Of a stretch of DNA of 35,350 bases, positions 1 to 8,580 are shown one piece after another. A model generated the notes under the pieces. It worked only from the letters and a program-made list of their open reading frames with translations. It made no database searches and had not been told where the DNA came from. Source of the DNA: JAUXFS01 sp050329575 (GTDB taxonomy: Bacteria; Pseudomonadota; Alphaproteobacteria; Rhodospirillales; Defluviicoccaceae); contig JBHJOP010000111.1 in the NCBI GenBank assembly GCA_050329575.1, positions 1 through 35,350 on the forward strand. Direction: 5' to 3'. The position numbers and the translations under genes were made by a program. The stretch's first letter is position 1. The number at the start of each line of letters is the position of its first letter.

Positions 1-1
1 C

Positions 2-109
2 GGCGGGGTCGCGATCGCCGCCGTGACGCCGTTATGGCTGATCGGCGTCGGCTTCGCCGTCGGCGCCGTGGTCGAACTCGGGCGCCCCCGCAGGCTCGGG
101 TTCATCTGA
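2..109 (+). CDS. C-terminal end of a membrane protein (partial)
   Basis: Only the last 35 codons are in the window; the frame is open from base 2 to a TGA at 107-109. The visible peptide is mostly hydrophobic (an Ala/Val/Ile/Leu/Trp stretch of about 25 residues) followed by a short basic tail ending PRRLGFI. This fits a final transmembrane helix with a positively charged end. The gene converges on mnmA. The family cannot be identified from so little sequence; a transporter is possible. Confidence 0.45.
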   Translation, partial: GGVAIAAVTPLWLIGVGFAVGAVVELGRPRRLGFI

Positions 110-137
110 ACCGCGGCCCTGGTTTCACGCCGCGGTT
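109..137. terminator. Inverted repeat between convergent genes
   Basis: AACCGCGG at 109-116 is exactly complementary to CCGCGGTT at 130-137, with a 13-nt loop. It begins at the stop of the upstream membrane gene and reaches the mnmA stop, so it could form a shared transcript-end hairpin. No T-run follows on either strand, so a classical intrinsic terminator is not supported. Confidence 0.35.
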
Positions 138-1273
138 CACGGCCCGCCGGCCGAGTGGAACGAGGAGGAGGTGTCGCGGCAGATCCAGCCGCCACCAAGC
201 ACCCGGTCGCCATCGTAGAAAACGCAGGCCTGGCCGGGGGCGACGCCGGCCAGAGGCGCATCGAGGACCACTTCGGCGCCGGTGCCGTTGCGGGGACGGA
301 TGCTGGCGGGGACGGGCGTCTGGGTCGAGCGCAGCCTGGCGCGCACGGCGAGGCCGTCCCCGGGCAGCGGGCGGTCGCCGAGCCAGTTGACCTCGCGGAG
401 GGTCAGCCGATCGCGGAGCAGCGCTTCGTGGGGCCCGACCACCACCCGCGCGCTGGCCGGCTCGAGCCCGATCACGTACAGCGGCCGGTCGGCGGCGATG
501 CCGAGGCCGCGGCGCTGGCCGACCGTGAACCGGGCGATGCCGGCGTGGCGACCGAGGATGCGGCCGTCCTGGTCGACGATGTCGCCCGGCTCGAACGCGC
601 CGGGGCGCAAGCGCTCGACGACGCCGGTGTAGCCGCCGGCCGGCACGAAGCAGATGTCCTGGCTGTCCGGCTTCGCCGCCACCGGCAGCCCGAACCGTCG
701 GGCGAGCGCCCGGGTCTCGTCCTTGGCGAGGCTCCCCAGCGGAAAACGCAGGAACGCGAGCTGGGCGCGGGTGGTGGCGAACAGGAAGTAGCTTTGGTCG
801 CGGCCCGGATCGACACCGCGGTGCAGCTCCGGGCCGGCAGCGCCGTCCGCGCGGCGAACATAGTGGCCGGTGGCCAAAGCGTCGGCGCCGAGGTCCTGTG
901 CGGTCGCTAGAAGGTCGCTGAACTTGACCGTCTGGTTGCAGAGCACGCACGGGATCGGCGTCTCGCCGGCGACATAGGCATCGGCAAACGCCTCGATCAC
1001 CTGATCGCGGAAGCGGTGTTCGTAGTCGAGCACGTAGTGCGGAATGCCGAGCCGGTCGGCGATCCGGCGGGCGTCGTGGATGTCCTGGCCGGCGCAGCAG
1101 CTTCCCGGCCGGCCGACCGCGCGGCCGTGGTCGTAGAGCTGCAGGGTGACGCCGACGACGTCGTAGCCCTGGTCGCAGAGCACGGCCGCCGTCACCGCGC
1201 TGTCGACGCCGCCGGACATGGCGACGACGACGCGGGTGGCGCCGGCGGGCTTGTCGAAACCGAGGGAGTTCAT
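137..1273 (-). CDS. mnmA: tRNA-specific 2-thiouridylase MnmA
   Basis: MnmA transfers sulfur to C2 of the wobble uridine of tRNAs for Lys, Glu and Gln, using ATP to adenylate the base. The protein has the PP-loop SGGVDS near residues 20-25, a PCVLC segment holding the first catalytic cysteine (about residue 109) and DSQDICFV holding the second (about 208), and the GTVGQ-like segment FTVGQRRGLG of the tRNA-binding part. From the ATG at 1271-1273 it is 378 aa, normal for the family. A TTG three codons upstream is also open; neither has a clear Shine-Dalgarno. It is the last gene of the isc block, 31 bp after tenA. The sulfur presumably comes from IscS encoded upstream. Confidence 0.95.
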   Translation of the reverse strand: MNSLGFDKPAGATRVVVAMSGGVDSAVTAAVLCDQGYDVVGVTLQLYDHGRAVGRPGSCCAGQDIHDARRIADRLGIPHYVLDYEHRFRDQVIEAFADAYVAGETPIPCVLCNQTVKFSDLLATAQDLGADALATGHYVRRADGAAGPELHRGVDPGRDQSYFLFATTRAQLAFLRFPLGSLAKDETRALARRFGLPVAAKPDSQDICFVPAGGYTGVVERLRPGAFEPGDIVDQDGRILGRHAGIARFTVGQRRGLGIAADRPLYVIGLEPASARVVVGPHEALLRDRLTLREVNWLGDRPLPGDGLAVRARLRSTQTPVPASIRPRNGTGAEVVLDAPLAGVAPGQACVFYDGDRVLGGGWICRDTSSSFHSAGGP

Positions 1274-1304
1274 GGCCGGCAATATGGGGCCCGGACGGCG
1301 GCGC

Positions 1305-1991
1305 TCAAGACGCCGGCGGGTGGAGGCCCATCTCCCAGAACGCCGTCTCCAGGCGGGTGGCCTCGCGAAAGATGGTGGCGAGGGTCTCGAAGCGGCCGGG
1401 CCCGCCGCGGCGGGCCATCAGCCGGTCCATCTGGCGCCCGTGCGCCGCCGCGACCTCCTGGTAGTCGTCGGACGCGTACATCTCGATCCACGCCCGATGC
1501 GGGTTGTCGTCGATCACCGTCGCCGGGCTGTCGGCGAGCGTGCGCCCGATCTCGGCATAGCCGATGATGCAAGGTGCCAGCGCCACCTGCAGATCGAGCA
1601 GGTCGCCGGCGAGCCCTCGCTCCAGCACGTAGCGGGTGTAGGCCATGGTCGCGTCGGCTTCCGGCGCCGCCGCCAGCCCCGCCTCGTCGAGGCCCCACTC
1701 GGCGCAATAGGCGATGTGCAGCCCCATTTCCCGGTCGACGATGGCCGCGAGGCCACCGGCGGCGGCGCGGATGTCGTCCAGGCGATCGGCCTTGAACGCG
1801 GCGAGGCCGAAGGCGCGCGCGAAATGGATCAGGAACAGGTAGTCCTGGACGAGATAGTGGCGGAAACAGGCGGCCGGCAGGCTGCCGTCGGCGAGGCCGC
1901 GGACGAAGGCGTGGCCGACATACGCCCGCCACTCGCCGGCACACGCCGAACGCAGCCGGTCGAACAGCGGCTCCTCGCCGACGGCGGTCAC
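1305..1991 (-). CDS. tenA: TenA-family thiaminase II / aminopyrimidine aminohydrolase
   Basis: TenA proteins hydrolyse degraded thiamine to salvage the pyrimidine moiety. The 228-aa product shows the family pattern: VQDYLF with the active-site Asp and Tyr near the N-terminus, the LAPCIIGYAEIG segment with the catalytic Cys and a conserved Tyr, and a C-terminal FWEMGL with the conserved Glu. The GTG start at 1989-1991 overlaps the iscX stop (GTGA), pointing to translational coupling; a longer in-frame extension runs inside iscX and is unlikely to be used. Thiamine thiazole synthesis draws on the same cysteine-desulfurase sulfur, which may explain its place here (inference). Confidence 0.9.
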   Translation of the reverse strand: MTAVGEEPLFDRLRSACAGEWRAYVGHAFVRGLADGSLPAACFRHYLVQDYLFLIHFARAFGLAAFKADRLDDIRAAAGGLAAIVDREMGLHIAYCAEWGLDEAGLAAAPEADATMAYTRYVLERGLAGDLLDLQVALAPCIIGYAEIGRTLADSPATVIDDNPHRAWIEMYASDDYQEVAAAHGRQMDRLMARRGGPGRFETLATIFREATRLETAFWEMGLHPPAS

Positions 1992-2188
1992 TCGCGCTCG
2001 TCGAGCCAGGCCATCTGGATCGCCTCCAGGATCTTCTCGTTGGACTTCTGCGGGTCGTCGTCGAAGCCGGGGAGCTGCTGCACCCACCGCCACAGATCGG
2101 TGAACCGCAGGTTGACGACGTCGACGTCCGGATGCGCCTCTTCGAGGGCGATGGCGACATCCTGCACGTCGGTCCAGCGCAGGCCCAT
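1988..2188 (-). CDS. iscX: Fe-S assembly protein IscX
   Basis: The 66-aa acidic protein has the IscX (YfhJ) layout: an LRWTD-like start, DVDVVNLRFTDLW, an acidic GFDDDP and a closing AIQMAWLDE. IscX binds IscS at the site shared with ferredoxin and frataxin and modulates its rate; it may also bind iron. The ATG at 2186-2188 is preceded by AAGGAGA at good spacing. It lies directly after fdx, as in enterobacterial isc operons, and its stop overlaps the tenA start. Confidence 0.95.
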   Translation of the reverse strand: MGLRWTDVQDVAIALEEAHPDVDVVNLRFTDLWRWVQQLPGFDDDPQKSNEKILEAIQMAWLDERE

Positions 2189-2232
2189 GGTCGGTCTCCT
2201 TGGTTGAGAACGGGGGATCCCGTCGCCGCCGC

Positions 2233-2571
2233 TCAGCGGTCGACCATCATGTTGCGGGTGGCTGCCGGCAGGGTGACGGTCAGCCCATCGAGCTCCTCGG
2301 TGATCTTGATCTGGCAGCCGAGGCGCGAGGTGTGGGTGAGGCCGAAGGCGAGATCGAGCATGTCTTCCTCCTCCTCGCTGGGCTGGTCGAGCTCGTCGTA
2401 CCACGCGGGGTCGACGATGACGTGGCAGGTCGAGCAGGCGAGCGAGCCCTCGCAAGCGCCCTCGAGATCGATGCCGTTGCGGTGCGCGATCTCCAGAACC
2501 GACAGCCCCAGCGGGGCATCCACCTCCTTCCGGGTTTTTCCGTCGGCGGACACGAACGTCATTTTCGGCAT
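2233..2571 (-). CDS. fdx: [2Fe-2S] ferredoxin of the ISC system
   Basis: The 112-aa adrenodoxin-type ferredoxin has the cluster ligands CEGSLACSTC (three cysteines) plus a later Cys in SRLGCQI, and the acidic EEEEDMLD helix used for partner docking. In the ISC system it supplies electrons for persulfide reduction on IscU. The ATG at 2569-2571 has AGGAG about 11 nt upstream. A second in-frame ATG eight codons upstream lies too close to the same AGGAG to use it, so the shorter start is chosen. It follows hscA by 20 bp. Confidence 0.95.
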   Translation of the reverse strand: MPKMTFVSADGKTRKEVDAPLGLSVLEIAHRNGIDLEGACEGSLACSTCHVIVDPAWYDELDQPSEEEEDMLDLAFGLTHTSRLGCQIKITEELDGLTVTLPAATRNMMVDR

Positions 2572-2591
2572 CTCTGCGTGTTCTCCTGGCG

Positions 2592-4511
2592 TCATCGGGT
2601 TGCGGGTCGGTCGGGTCCCGAACCGGCGTCCTCGAATTCCCGCACGTCGTGGCCGCGCAGGGCAGCTCGGATACCGCGGTCCATGCGCCGTTCGGCGAAA
2701 CCGAGGGTGGCGTTGTCCAGGGCTTCGACGACGGCGGTGATGGCGTCGCGGTCGTCGCCGGCGACGGCGCGGTCGAGCGCCGCCATTGCCTCCCGGATCG
2801 ACGCCTCCTCGCCGGCCACGAGCAGGTCGCCGTCGGCGGTCAGCGCCGATGCCACCGCACCCAGCACGCGCCTCGCCTCGACCCGGGCCTCGGTGAGGAT
2901 GCGCCGTGTCATGTCCTCGGCGGCGTGGGCCATGCTGTCGTAAAGCATCTTCGCCATCTCGTCCTCGCCGAGGCCGTAGGACGGCTTGACCGCAATGCGT
3001 TGTTCGACGCCGGTGACTTGCTCTCGGGCCGAGACGGTGAGCAGGCCGTCGGCGTCGACCGTGAAGCTCACCTGGATGCGGGCGGCCCCGGCGGTCATCG
3101 GCGGGATGCCGTGCAGCTCGAAGCGGGCGAGCGAGCGACACTGGTCGGCGAGTTCCCGCTCGCCCTGCAACACGTGGATCGCCATCGCCGACTGGCCGTC
3201 CTGGTAGGTGGTGAACTCCTGGGCGCGGGCGACCGGGATCGGCGTGTTGCGGGGAATGATCTTCTCGACGAGGCCGCCCATGGTTTCGATGCCGAGGCTG
3301 AGCGGGGTGACGTCGAGCAGCAGCGTGTCGGAGCCGACGGTCAACGCCTCCGCCTGCAGGGCGGCGCCGACGGCGACCACCAGGTCGGGGTCGATGTGGG
3401 CGAGCGGCTCGCGGCCGAACAACCCGGCGACCCGGCGGCGGACCAGCGGCACCCTTGTCGAGCCGCCGACCAGCACCACGCCGTCGACCGCCGCGGCATC
3501 GAGGCCGGCGTCGTCGAGGACGCCGCGACAGACCCGCAGGGTGCGATCGACCAGTGGGGCGATCAGCGCCTCCAGCCCCTCGCGGTCGAGCGCATGCAGG
3601 GACGCCTTGCCGTCGACCTCGATCGCCCATTCGCCGGCCTCCTGGCGGCTCAGGCACTCCTTGGCGAGGCGGGCCGAGACCAGCGCCAGCTTGACCTCGG
3701 AGCTCGACAGGGTCGCCTCGCCGAGGCGGGCGCCCCGCTCGGCGAGGAAATGTTCGGCCACCGCGTGGTCGAAGTCGTCGCCGCCGAGCGCCGAGTCGCC
3801 GCCTGTCGCCAGCACCTGGAACACGCCTTTCTGCAGGCGCAACAGCGAAATGTCGAAGGTGCCGCCGCCGAGATCGTAGATCGCGTAGATCCCTTCCGCG
3901 CCCTCGTCGAGGCCGTAGGCGAGGGCGGCGGCGGTCGGCTCGTTGACCAGCCGCAGCACCTCGAGACCGGCGAGGCGGGCCGCGTCCTTGGTGGCGGTGC
4001 GGGCGGCGTCGTCGAAGTAGGCCGGCACCGTCACCACGGCGCGGGTCACCGGGCGCCCGAGGTGCTCCTCGGCCCGGCCTTTCAGCGCCTTGAGGATCTC
4101 GGCCGAGATTTCGACCGGCGTCAGGCGGTGACCGGCCACCGACAGCCGCACCATCGCCGAGGCGCCGTCGGCAGGCGCCGCGACGTCGTAGGGCAGGGTG
4201 CCGCCGAGCGCCTTGATGTCCTCGATGCCGCGGCCCATCAGCCGCTTCACCGAACCGACCACCGCCTCCGGCCGGTCGAGCATCAGCCGTCGGGCGAGAT
4301 CGCCGACGATCGCCGATCCGTCCGGCGCGTAGGCGACCACCGACGGCACCAGGGCTTTTCCGGTGTCGTCGCGCAGCACCTCGACGGTGCCGTCGGCGCT
4401 GACCGCGACCACCGAGTTGGTGGTGCCGAGATCGATGCCGATCGCCCGCGACGCCTCGGCGTCGTGCGGCCGTGGGGTTTCGCCCGGCTCGTGGATCTGC
4501 AGCACCTGCAC
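2592..4511 (-). CDS. hscA: Hsp70-type chaperone HscA
   Basis: HscA is the specialised Hsp70 that, with HscB, releases the [2Fe-2S] cluster from IscU. The 639-aa product has the phosphate-1 loop GIDLGTTNS near residue 25, DLGGGTFDIS, the adenosine motif VVLVGGSTRVP, and a substrate-binding domain starting around DVTPLSLGIETMGG. The start is taken as GTG at 4509-4511, with GGGGAG eight bases upstream; the open frame extends much further upstream only as a shadow of hscB and iscA. It lies 5 bp after hscB. The matching peptide LPPVK is present in the IscU encoded upstream. Confidence 0.95.
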   Translation of the reverse strand: MQVLQIHEPGETPRPHDAEASRAIGIDLGTTNSVVAVSADGTVEVLRDDTGKALVPSVVAYAPDGSAIVGDLARRLMLDRPEAVVGSVKRLMGRGIEDIKALGGTLPYDVAAPADGASAMVRLSVAGHRLTPVEISAEILKALKGRAEEHLGRPVTRAVVTVPAYFDDAARTATKDAARLAGLEVLRLVNEPTAAALAYGLDEGAEGIYAIYDLGGGTFDISLLRLQKGVFQVLATGGDSALGGDDFDHAVAEHFLAERGARLGEATLSSSEVKLALVSARLAKECLSRQEAGEWAIEVDGKASLHALDREGLEALIAPLVDRTLRVCRGVLDDAGLDAAAVDGVVLVGGSTRVPLVRRRVAGLFGREPLAHIDPDLVVAVGAALQAEALTVGSDTLLLDVTPLSLGIETMGGLVEKIIPRNTPIPVARAQEFTTYQDGQSAMAIHVLQGERELADQCRSLARFELHGIPPMTAGAARIQVSFTVDADGLLTVSAREQVTGVEQRIAVKPSYGLGEDEMAKMLYDSMAHAAEDMTRRILTEARVEARRVLGAVASALTADGDLLVAGEEASIREAMAALDRAVAGDDRDAITAVVEALDNATLGFAERRMDRGIRAALRGHDVREFEDAGSGPDRPATR

Positions 4512-4516
4512 CGCGC

Positions 4517-5167
4517 CTACTCCCCGTCGGCCAGGCGGCCGCGCCGCAGGCGACATTCGTCGACCAGCTTGCGCAGGTACTTGAGGCGGGTGGTCAGCCG
4601 ACAGGCCGCCTCGAGATCGTCGTCGGCGAAGGCCGCCGACAGGGCGCGCACGCAGACGTCGACGTCGTGGGCCGCTTGCCGCGCCAGGACGGCCACCTCG
4701 GCGGCGGTCTCCGCCTCCGCCAACGCCTGGCGCAGCTCCATCGCCTCGTTCAACAGCTCCTGGTCGTTGACCAGATTGCAGCCCTCCTGGAGCACGCCCG
4801 CTCCCTTGAGGTGGACCAGGTAGTCGGCCCGCCGCAACGGATCCTTCAGCGTCTCGTAGGCCTCGTTGAGGCAGACCGCCTGGCGCTGCGACAGCGCGCG
4901 CTCGCGGGGGCTGCGGGTTGCGAAGCGGTCGGGATGGAGCAGGCGCTGGCCGTCGAAGTAGCGCCGATCCAGCGTCGCGACGTCGATGTCGAAACCGACG
5001 GCGAGGGCGAGGCGGGCGAAGTGATCGGCGCGGCCGGGCGGCTGGACGGCGCCACAGATCGGGCAGAACAGCGCCGTCCCGTCGACCGGTCCGCGGCAGG
5101 ACCAGCAACTGGCGGCACGACCGGTGTCGGCCGTCTCGTCCGATCGGAGATCCGATTGCTGTCGCAT
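4517..5167 (-). CDS. hscB: J-domain co-chaperone HscB with N-terminal zinc finger
   Basis: HscB delivers IscU to HscA and stimulates its ATPase. The J domain spans about residues 48-115 with HPD at 78-80. A C-terminal helical bundle follows, with the LNEAYETLKDPLRRADYLV stretch at the end of the J domain. Unlike the E. coli protein (about 171 aa), this one has 216 aa with an N-terminal pair of CxxC motifs (C21/C24 and C35/C38) separated by ten residues, a probable zinc ribbon of the sort known in eukaryotic HSCB. The ATG at 5165-5167 has only a weak, distant AAGGA. It sits between iscA and hscA. Confidence 0.93.
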   Translation of the reverse strand: MRQQSDLRSDETADTGRAASCWSCRGPVDGTALFCPICGAVQPPGRADHFARLALAVGFDIDVATLDRRYFDGQRLLHPDRFATRSPRERALSQRQAVCLNEAYETLKDPLRRADYLVHLKGAGVLQEGCNLVNDQELLNEAMELRQALAEAETAAEVAVLARQAAHDVDVCVRALSAAFADDDLEAACRLTTRLKYLRKLVDECRLRRGRLADGE

Positions 5168-5275
5168 GTCGGTCGTCGCTTCGGTCCTTGTTGGGGTCGA
5201 TCCCCCTCTGGCCGTCCCCGCATCGCGGCGGGGACGGCGGGAGGCGCCCGGTCGGCGGCGGTGGGGCGAACCCGA

Positions 5276-5617
5276 TCAGACGTGGAACGACTCGCCGCAG
5301 CCGCAGCGTCCCTTCTCGTTGGGATTGCGGAACACGAACCCGGATTCGAGCTTGCCTTCCACGTAGTCCATCTCGGTGCCGAGGATGAACATCGTGGCCT
5401 TGGGGTCGATCAGGATGGTGACGCCGTCCGCCTCCACCACCTCGTCGAACGGTGCCTTCTCGTCGGCGAACTCGAGGGTGTAGGACAGGCCCGAGCAGCC
5501 CTTGGTCCGGATGCCGACGCGGACGCCGACCGCCGGCTTGCCGCGCCCGGCGAGCAGCGCCCTGACGCGATCGACGGCGGTGGGCGTCACGGTGATCGGT
5601 TGCGCAAGCGGCGCCAT
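5276..5617 (-). CDS. iscA: A-type iron-sulfur carrier IscA
   Basis: The 113-aa protein has the three A-type cysteines: C41 in KGCSGLSY and C105/C107 in the C-terminal RCGCGESF. A-type carriers receive clusters from the scaffold and help build [4Fe-4S] clusters on targets. The ATG at 5615-5617 is preceded by AGAGGAG at suitable distance. It lies between iscU and hscB. Sequence alone does not separate IscA from SufA or ErpA types; the operon position argues for IscA. Confidence 0.93.
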   Translation of the reverse strand: MAPLAQPITVTPTAVDRVRALLAGRGKPAVGVRVGIRTKGCSGLSYTLEFADEKAPFDEVVEADGVTILIDPKATMFILGTEMDYVEGKLESGFVFRNPNEKGRCGCGESFHV

Positions 5618-5665
5618 GGGTCGTCGTTCTCCTCTTCCGGTCGACGGGATGCGGCCGGCGGACGG

Positions 5666-6070
5666 CTATTCCGCAGCCGCTTTCTTGCCCACGCCATGCT
5701 TGGTTCGATAGTCGGCGACCGCCGCCTTGATAGCATCCTCGGCGAGCACCGAACAATGGATCTTGACCGGCGGCAACGCCAGGTGCTCGGCGATCTGGGT
5801 GTTCCGGATCGTCGCCGCCTCGTCGAGCGACTTGCCCTTCACCCACTCGGTGACGAGCGAACTCGACGCGATCGCCGAGCCGCAACCGAAGGTCTTGAAC
5901 TTGGCGTCGTGGATGATGCCGTCGTCGCCGACCTTGATCTGCAGCTTCATCACGTCGCCGCAGGCCGGCGCTCCGACCAGCCCGGTGCCGACGGCATCGT
6001 CGCTCTTGTCGAAGGCGCCGACGTTGCGGGGGTTCTCGTAGTGGTCGACCACCTTGTTGCTGTAGGCCAT
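5666..6070 (-). CDS. iscU: Iron-sulfur cluster scaffold IscU
   Basis: The 134-aa scaffold has all three ligand cysteines: C37 in ACGDV, C63 in FGCGSAIASSS, and C106 after H105 in KIHCSVLAEDA. It also has the LPPVK chaperone-recognition motif at 99-103 directly before the last Cys, which HscA binds. The C-terminus is a basic, alanine-rich tail. It follows iscS by 46 bp and precedes iscA, the usual isc order. Confidence 0.97.
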   Translation of the reverse strand: MAYSNKVVDHYENPRNVGAFDKSDDAVGTGLVGAPACGDVMKLQIKVGDDGIIHDAKFKTFGCGSAIASSSLVTEWVKGKSLDEAATIRNTQIAEHLALPPVKIHCSVLAEDAIKAAVADYRTKHGVGKKAAAE

Positions 6071-6116
6071 GTTCTTGCTCCTCTGTTCGTCCGTTGGCTC
6101 GATCGGGAAGGCGCGG

Positions 6117-7376
6117 TCAATGCGCCGCCCATTCGATGGATTTCAGATCGATTCCTTCCTGGGCCATCTCCCACAGCGGGCTCATCTGGCGAAGCCGATC
6201 AACCTCGCCGACGATCCGCTCGACCGCATAGTCCACTTCTTCTTCGGTGGTGTAGCGCCCGAAGCCGATCCTGAGGCTGGTGTGCGCGAGCTCGACATCG
6301 ACGCCGAGGGCACGCAGCACGTAGGACGGCTCCAGCGATGCCGAGGTGCACGCCGACCCCGACGAGACCGCCAGGTCCTTGATGCCCATCATCAGCCCCT
6401 CGCCTTCGACGTAGGCGAAACTCAGATTGAGGTTGCCGGGAATCCGGTTCTCCAGATCGCCGTTGAGATAGACGTCCGGCAGCTGGTCCATGATGCCCTT
6501 GTAGAAGCGGTCGCGGAGCCGGTGCAGGCGCTCGGCTTCCGCCCCCATCTCGACTTCGGCGATGCGGCATGCTTCCCCCAGCCCGACGCACAGCGGCGCC
6601 GGCAGGGTGCCGGAGCGCATGCCCCGCTCCTGGCCGCCGCCACTGATCAGCGCCTCCAGCCGCACTCGTGGCCGCCGGCGCACGTAGAGGGCGCCTATTC
6701 CCTTCGGTCCGTAGATCTTGTGGCCGGAAATGCTCATCAGGTCGATGTTCATGGCCTCGACGTCGAGCGGGATCTTGCCGACCGCCTGGGCGGCGTCGGT
6801 GTGGAAGAACACCTTGCGGGCGCGGCAGAGCGCGCCGATCTCGGCGAGCGGCTGGATGACGCCGATCTCGTTGTGGACGGCCATGATCGACACCATCACC
6901 GTCTTGTCGGTGATCGCCGCCCGCAACCGCTCGAGATCGATCAGGCCGTTGGCCTCGACCGGCAGGTAGCTCACCTCGAACCCCTCCAGCTCGAGGTGGC
7001 GACAGCTGTCGAGCACGCATTTGTGTTCGGTCACGCAGGTCACGATGTGGTTCTTGCGGTCCTTGTAGAACCGGGCGACGCCTTTCAGCGCGAGGTTGTT
7101 GGATTCGGTGGCGCCGGAGGTGAAGATGATCTCCTTGGCATTGGCGCCGATCAGGTGCGCGATCTGCTCGCGGGCGCGTTCCACGGCCTCTTCGGCCTGC
7201 CAACCGTAGGCATGGCTGCGCGAGTGCGGGTTGCCGAACACGTCGGTGAAGTAGGGCAGCATCGCCTCGACGACGCGGCGATCGGTCGGGGTCGTCGCCT
7301 GATAGTCGAGATACACCGGTGCCTGGGCGTTCGGGGGTCGCCGGTCGGTGGTCGCCAGTCCTGTGAAGTCGTTCAT
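6117..7376 (-). CDS. iscS: Cysteine desulfurase IscS
   Basis: IscS is a PLP enzyme that converts cysteine to alanine and a protein persulfide, feeding IscU, MnmA and others. PLP lysine is K220 in SGHKIYGPKG; the catalytic loop cysteine is C343 in SSGSACTSASLEPS; H118 lies in TEHKC. The C-terminus IDLKSIEWAAH is typical of group I IscS and is the IscU-docking tail. The ATG at 7374-7376 is preceded by AGGAAGG; the frame is open further upstream without support. The 419 aa include a short N-terminal extension of about 15 residues relative to E. coli. Confidence 0.96.
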   Translation of the reverse strand: MNDFTGLATTDRRPPNAQAPVYLDYQATTPTDRRVVEAMLPYFTDVFGNPHSRSHAYGWQAEEAVERAREQIAHLIGANAKEIIFTSGATESNNLALKGVARFYKDRKNHIVTCVTEHKCVLDSCRHLELEGFEVSYLPVEANGLIDLERLRAAITDKTVMVSIMAVHNEIGVIQPLAEIGALCRARKVFFHTDAAQAVGKIPLDVEAMNIDLMSISGHKIYGPKGIGALYVRRRPRVRLEALISGGGQERGMRSGTLPAPLCVGLGEACRIAEVEMGAEAERLHRLRDRFYKGIMDQLPDVYLNGDLENRIPGNLNLSFAYVEGEGLMMGIKDLAVSSGSACTSASLEPSYVLRALGVDVELAHTSLRIGFGRYTTEEEVDYAVERIVGEVDRLRQMSPLWEMAQEGIDLKSIEWAAH

Positions 7377-7419
7377 TGTCCTACCTTCCTGCCGTCTTGA
7401 TTTGCCTGTCGGCCCCTCG

Positions 7420-8547
7420 TCAAGCCGCCGGTGCCCGTGCGCGCGCATCGCATCCGAGGCGGGTGTAGATCCCACCCCACGCCTCGAGCAGGCGATCGAC
7501 GTCGTCCTCGACGCTGGTCCAGCCGAAGCTCACCCGCAGCGCCGACGCGGCGAGCGTTTCGTCCACGTTCATGGCGCGCAGCACGGCGCTCGCCACCACC
7601 TTGCCCGACGAGCAGGCGGCGCCGGCACTGACCGAGATGCCGGCGAGATCGAGCGCCATCACCTGGGTCTCGGCGGCGACCCCGGGCATGGCGACGCAAC
7701 TGGTGTTGGGCAGCCGGGCGGCTCCCTCACCGAAGATCGCCGCCGCGGGGGCCAGCTCGCGCGCGCCTCGTTCCCATCGATCGCGAAGCCGGGCCAGCCG
7801 AGCGCCGTCGGCGGCCGCCGTGGCCGCTTCCGCGGCGGCCCCGAACCCGGCGATGCCGGACACGTTCTCCGTTCCCGGCCGCCGTCCTCGCTCCTGACCG
7901 CCGCCACGGCGCTGCGGTGCCAGCGCCACCCCGTCCTCGACGATCAGCGCGCCGACCCCCGCCGGACCGCCGATCTTGTGGGCCGACAGCGCCAGCAGGT
8001 GGACGCCGAGGTGCCGGACATCGACGGCCACCTTTCCCGCCGCCTGCACCGCGTCGCAGTGGACGAGCGCGCCGAAGCGCCGTGCCACCGCCGCCACCGC
8101 TGCGACCGGCTGCAGGACGCCGGTCTCGTTGTTGGCCAGCATCACCGACACCAGCGCCGGCACCGCCGTCGAGGCCAGCATCGCCGCCAGCGCTTCGAGA
8201 TCGACGACGCCATCGCCGTCGACGGGGAGGACCTCGGCGGTTTCGACCGCATCGCGGACAGAGGCGTGCTCGACCGCGGACACCAGCACGCGCGGACGGC
8301 CGGTGCTCCGCAGCGCCAGCGCGTTGGCCTCGGTGCCGCCGCTGGTGAACACGACCGCCTCCGGTGCGGCCCCGACCAGGGCGGCGACCCGCTCGCGCGC
8401 GTCCTCCACCAGCCGTCGCACCAGGCGTCCGTGACGGTGCACCGACGACGGATTGCCGGTCGACGCCAGCGCGGCCATCACCGCCGCGGCCGCCTGCGGC
8501 CGCACCGGCGTGGTGGCGTTGTGATCGATGTAGACGGCGTGCGCCAT
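7420..8547 (-). CDS. Second cysteine desulfurase (NifS/IscS-like)
   Basis: This 375-aa class V aminotransferase-fold protein has PLP lysine K191 (SAHKIGGPAG), the conserved histidine in AVEHASV, and a catalytic-loop cysteine C312 (SAGAACSSGK). It therefore looks active as a cysteine desulfurase. It lacks the IscS C-terminal IEWAAH tail and ends in a low-complexity basic stretch, so it may not dock IscU in the same way. It sits between iscR and iscS, 43 bp before iscS. Alphaproteobacterial isc and suf loci often carry such a paralogue, but its specific client here is unknown. Confidence 0.9.
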   Translation of the reverse strand: MAHAVYIDHNATTPVRPQAAAAVMAALASTGNPSSVHRHGRLVRRLVEDARERVAALVGAAPEAVVFTSGGTEANALALRSTGRPRVLVSAVEHASVRDAVETAEVLPVDGDGVVDLEALAAMLASTAVPALVSVMLANNETGVLQPVAAVAAVARRFGALVHCDAVQAAGKVAVDVRHLGVHLLALSAHKIGGPAGVGALIVEDGVALAPQRRGGGQERGRRPGTENVSGIAGFGAAAEAATAAADGARLARLRDRWERGARELAPAAAIFGEGAARLPNTSCVAMPGVAAETQVMALDLAGISVSAGAACSSGKVVASAVLRAMNVDETLAASALRVSFGWTSVEDDVDRLLEAWGGIYTRLGCDARARAPAA

Positions 8548-8580
8548 GGGGCCGGTGTTCCGATCGGGGCGGGCGGCGCG

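Noticed and set aside
4512..5885. Long upstream extension of the hscA reading frame over hscB, iscA and iscU
   Set aside because: It is open because of high GC, but the sequence is Arg/Pro/Gly-rich and lies antiphase to well-identified genes; a GTG with a Shine-Dalgarno at 4511 explains hscA.
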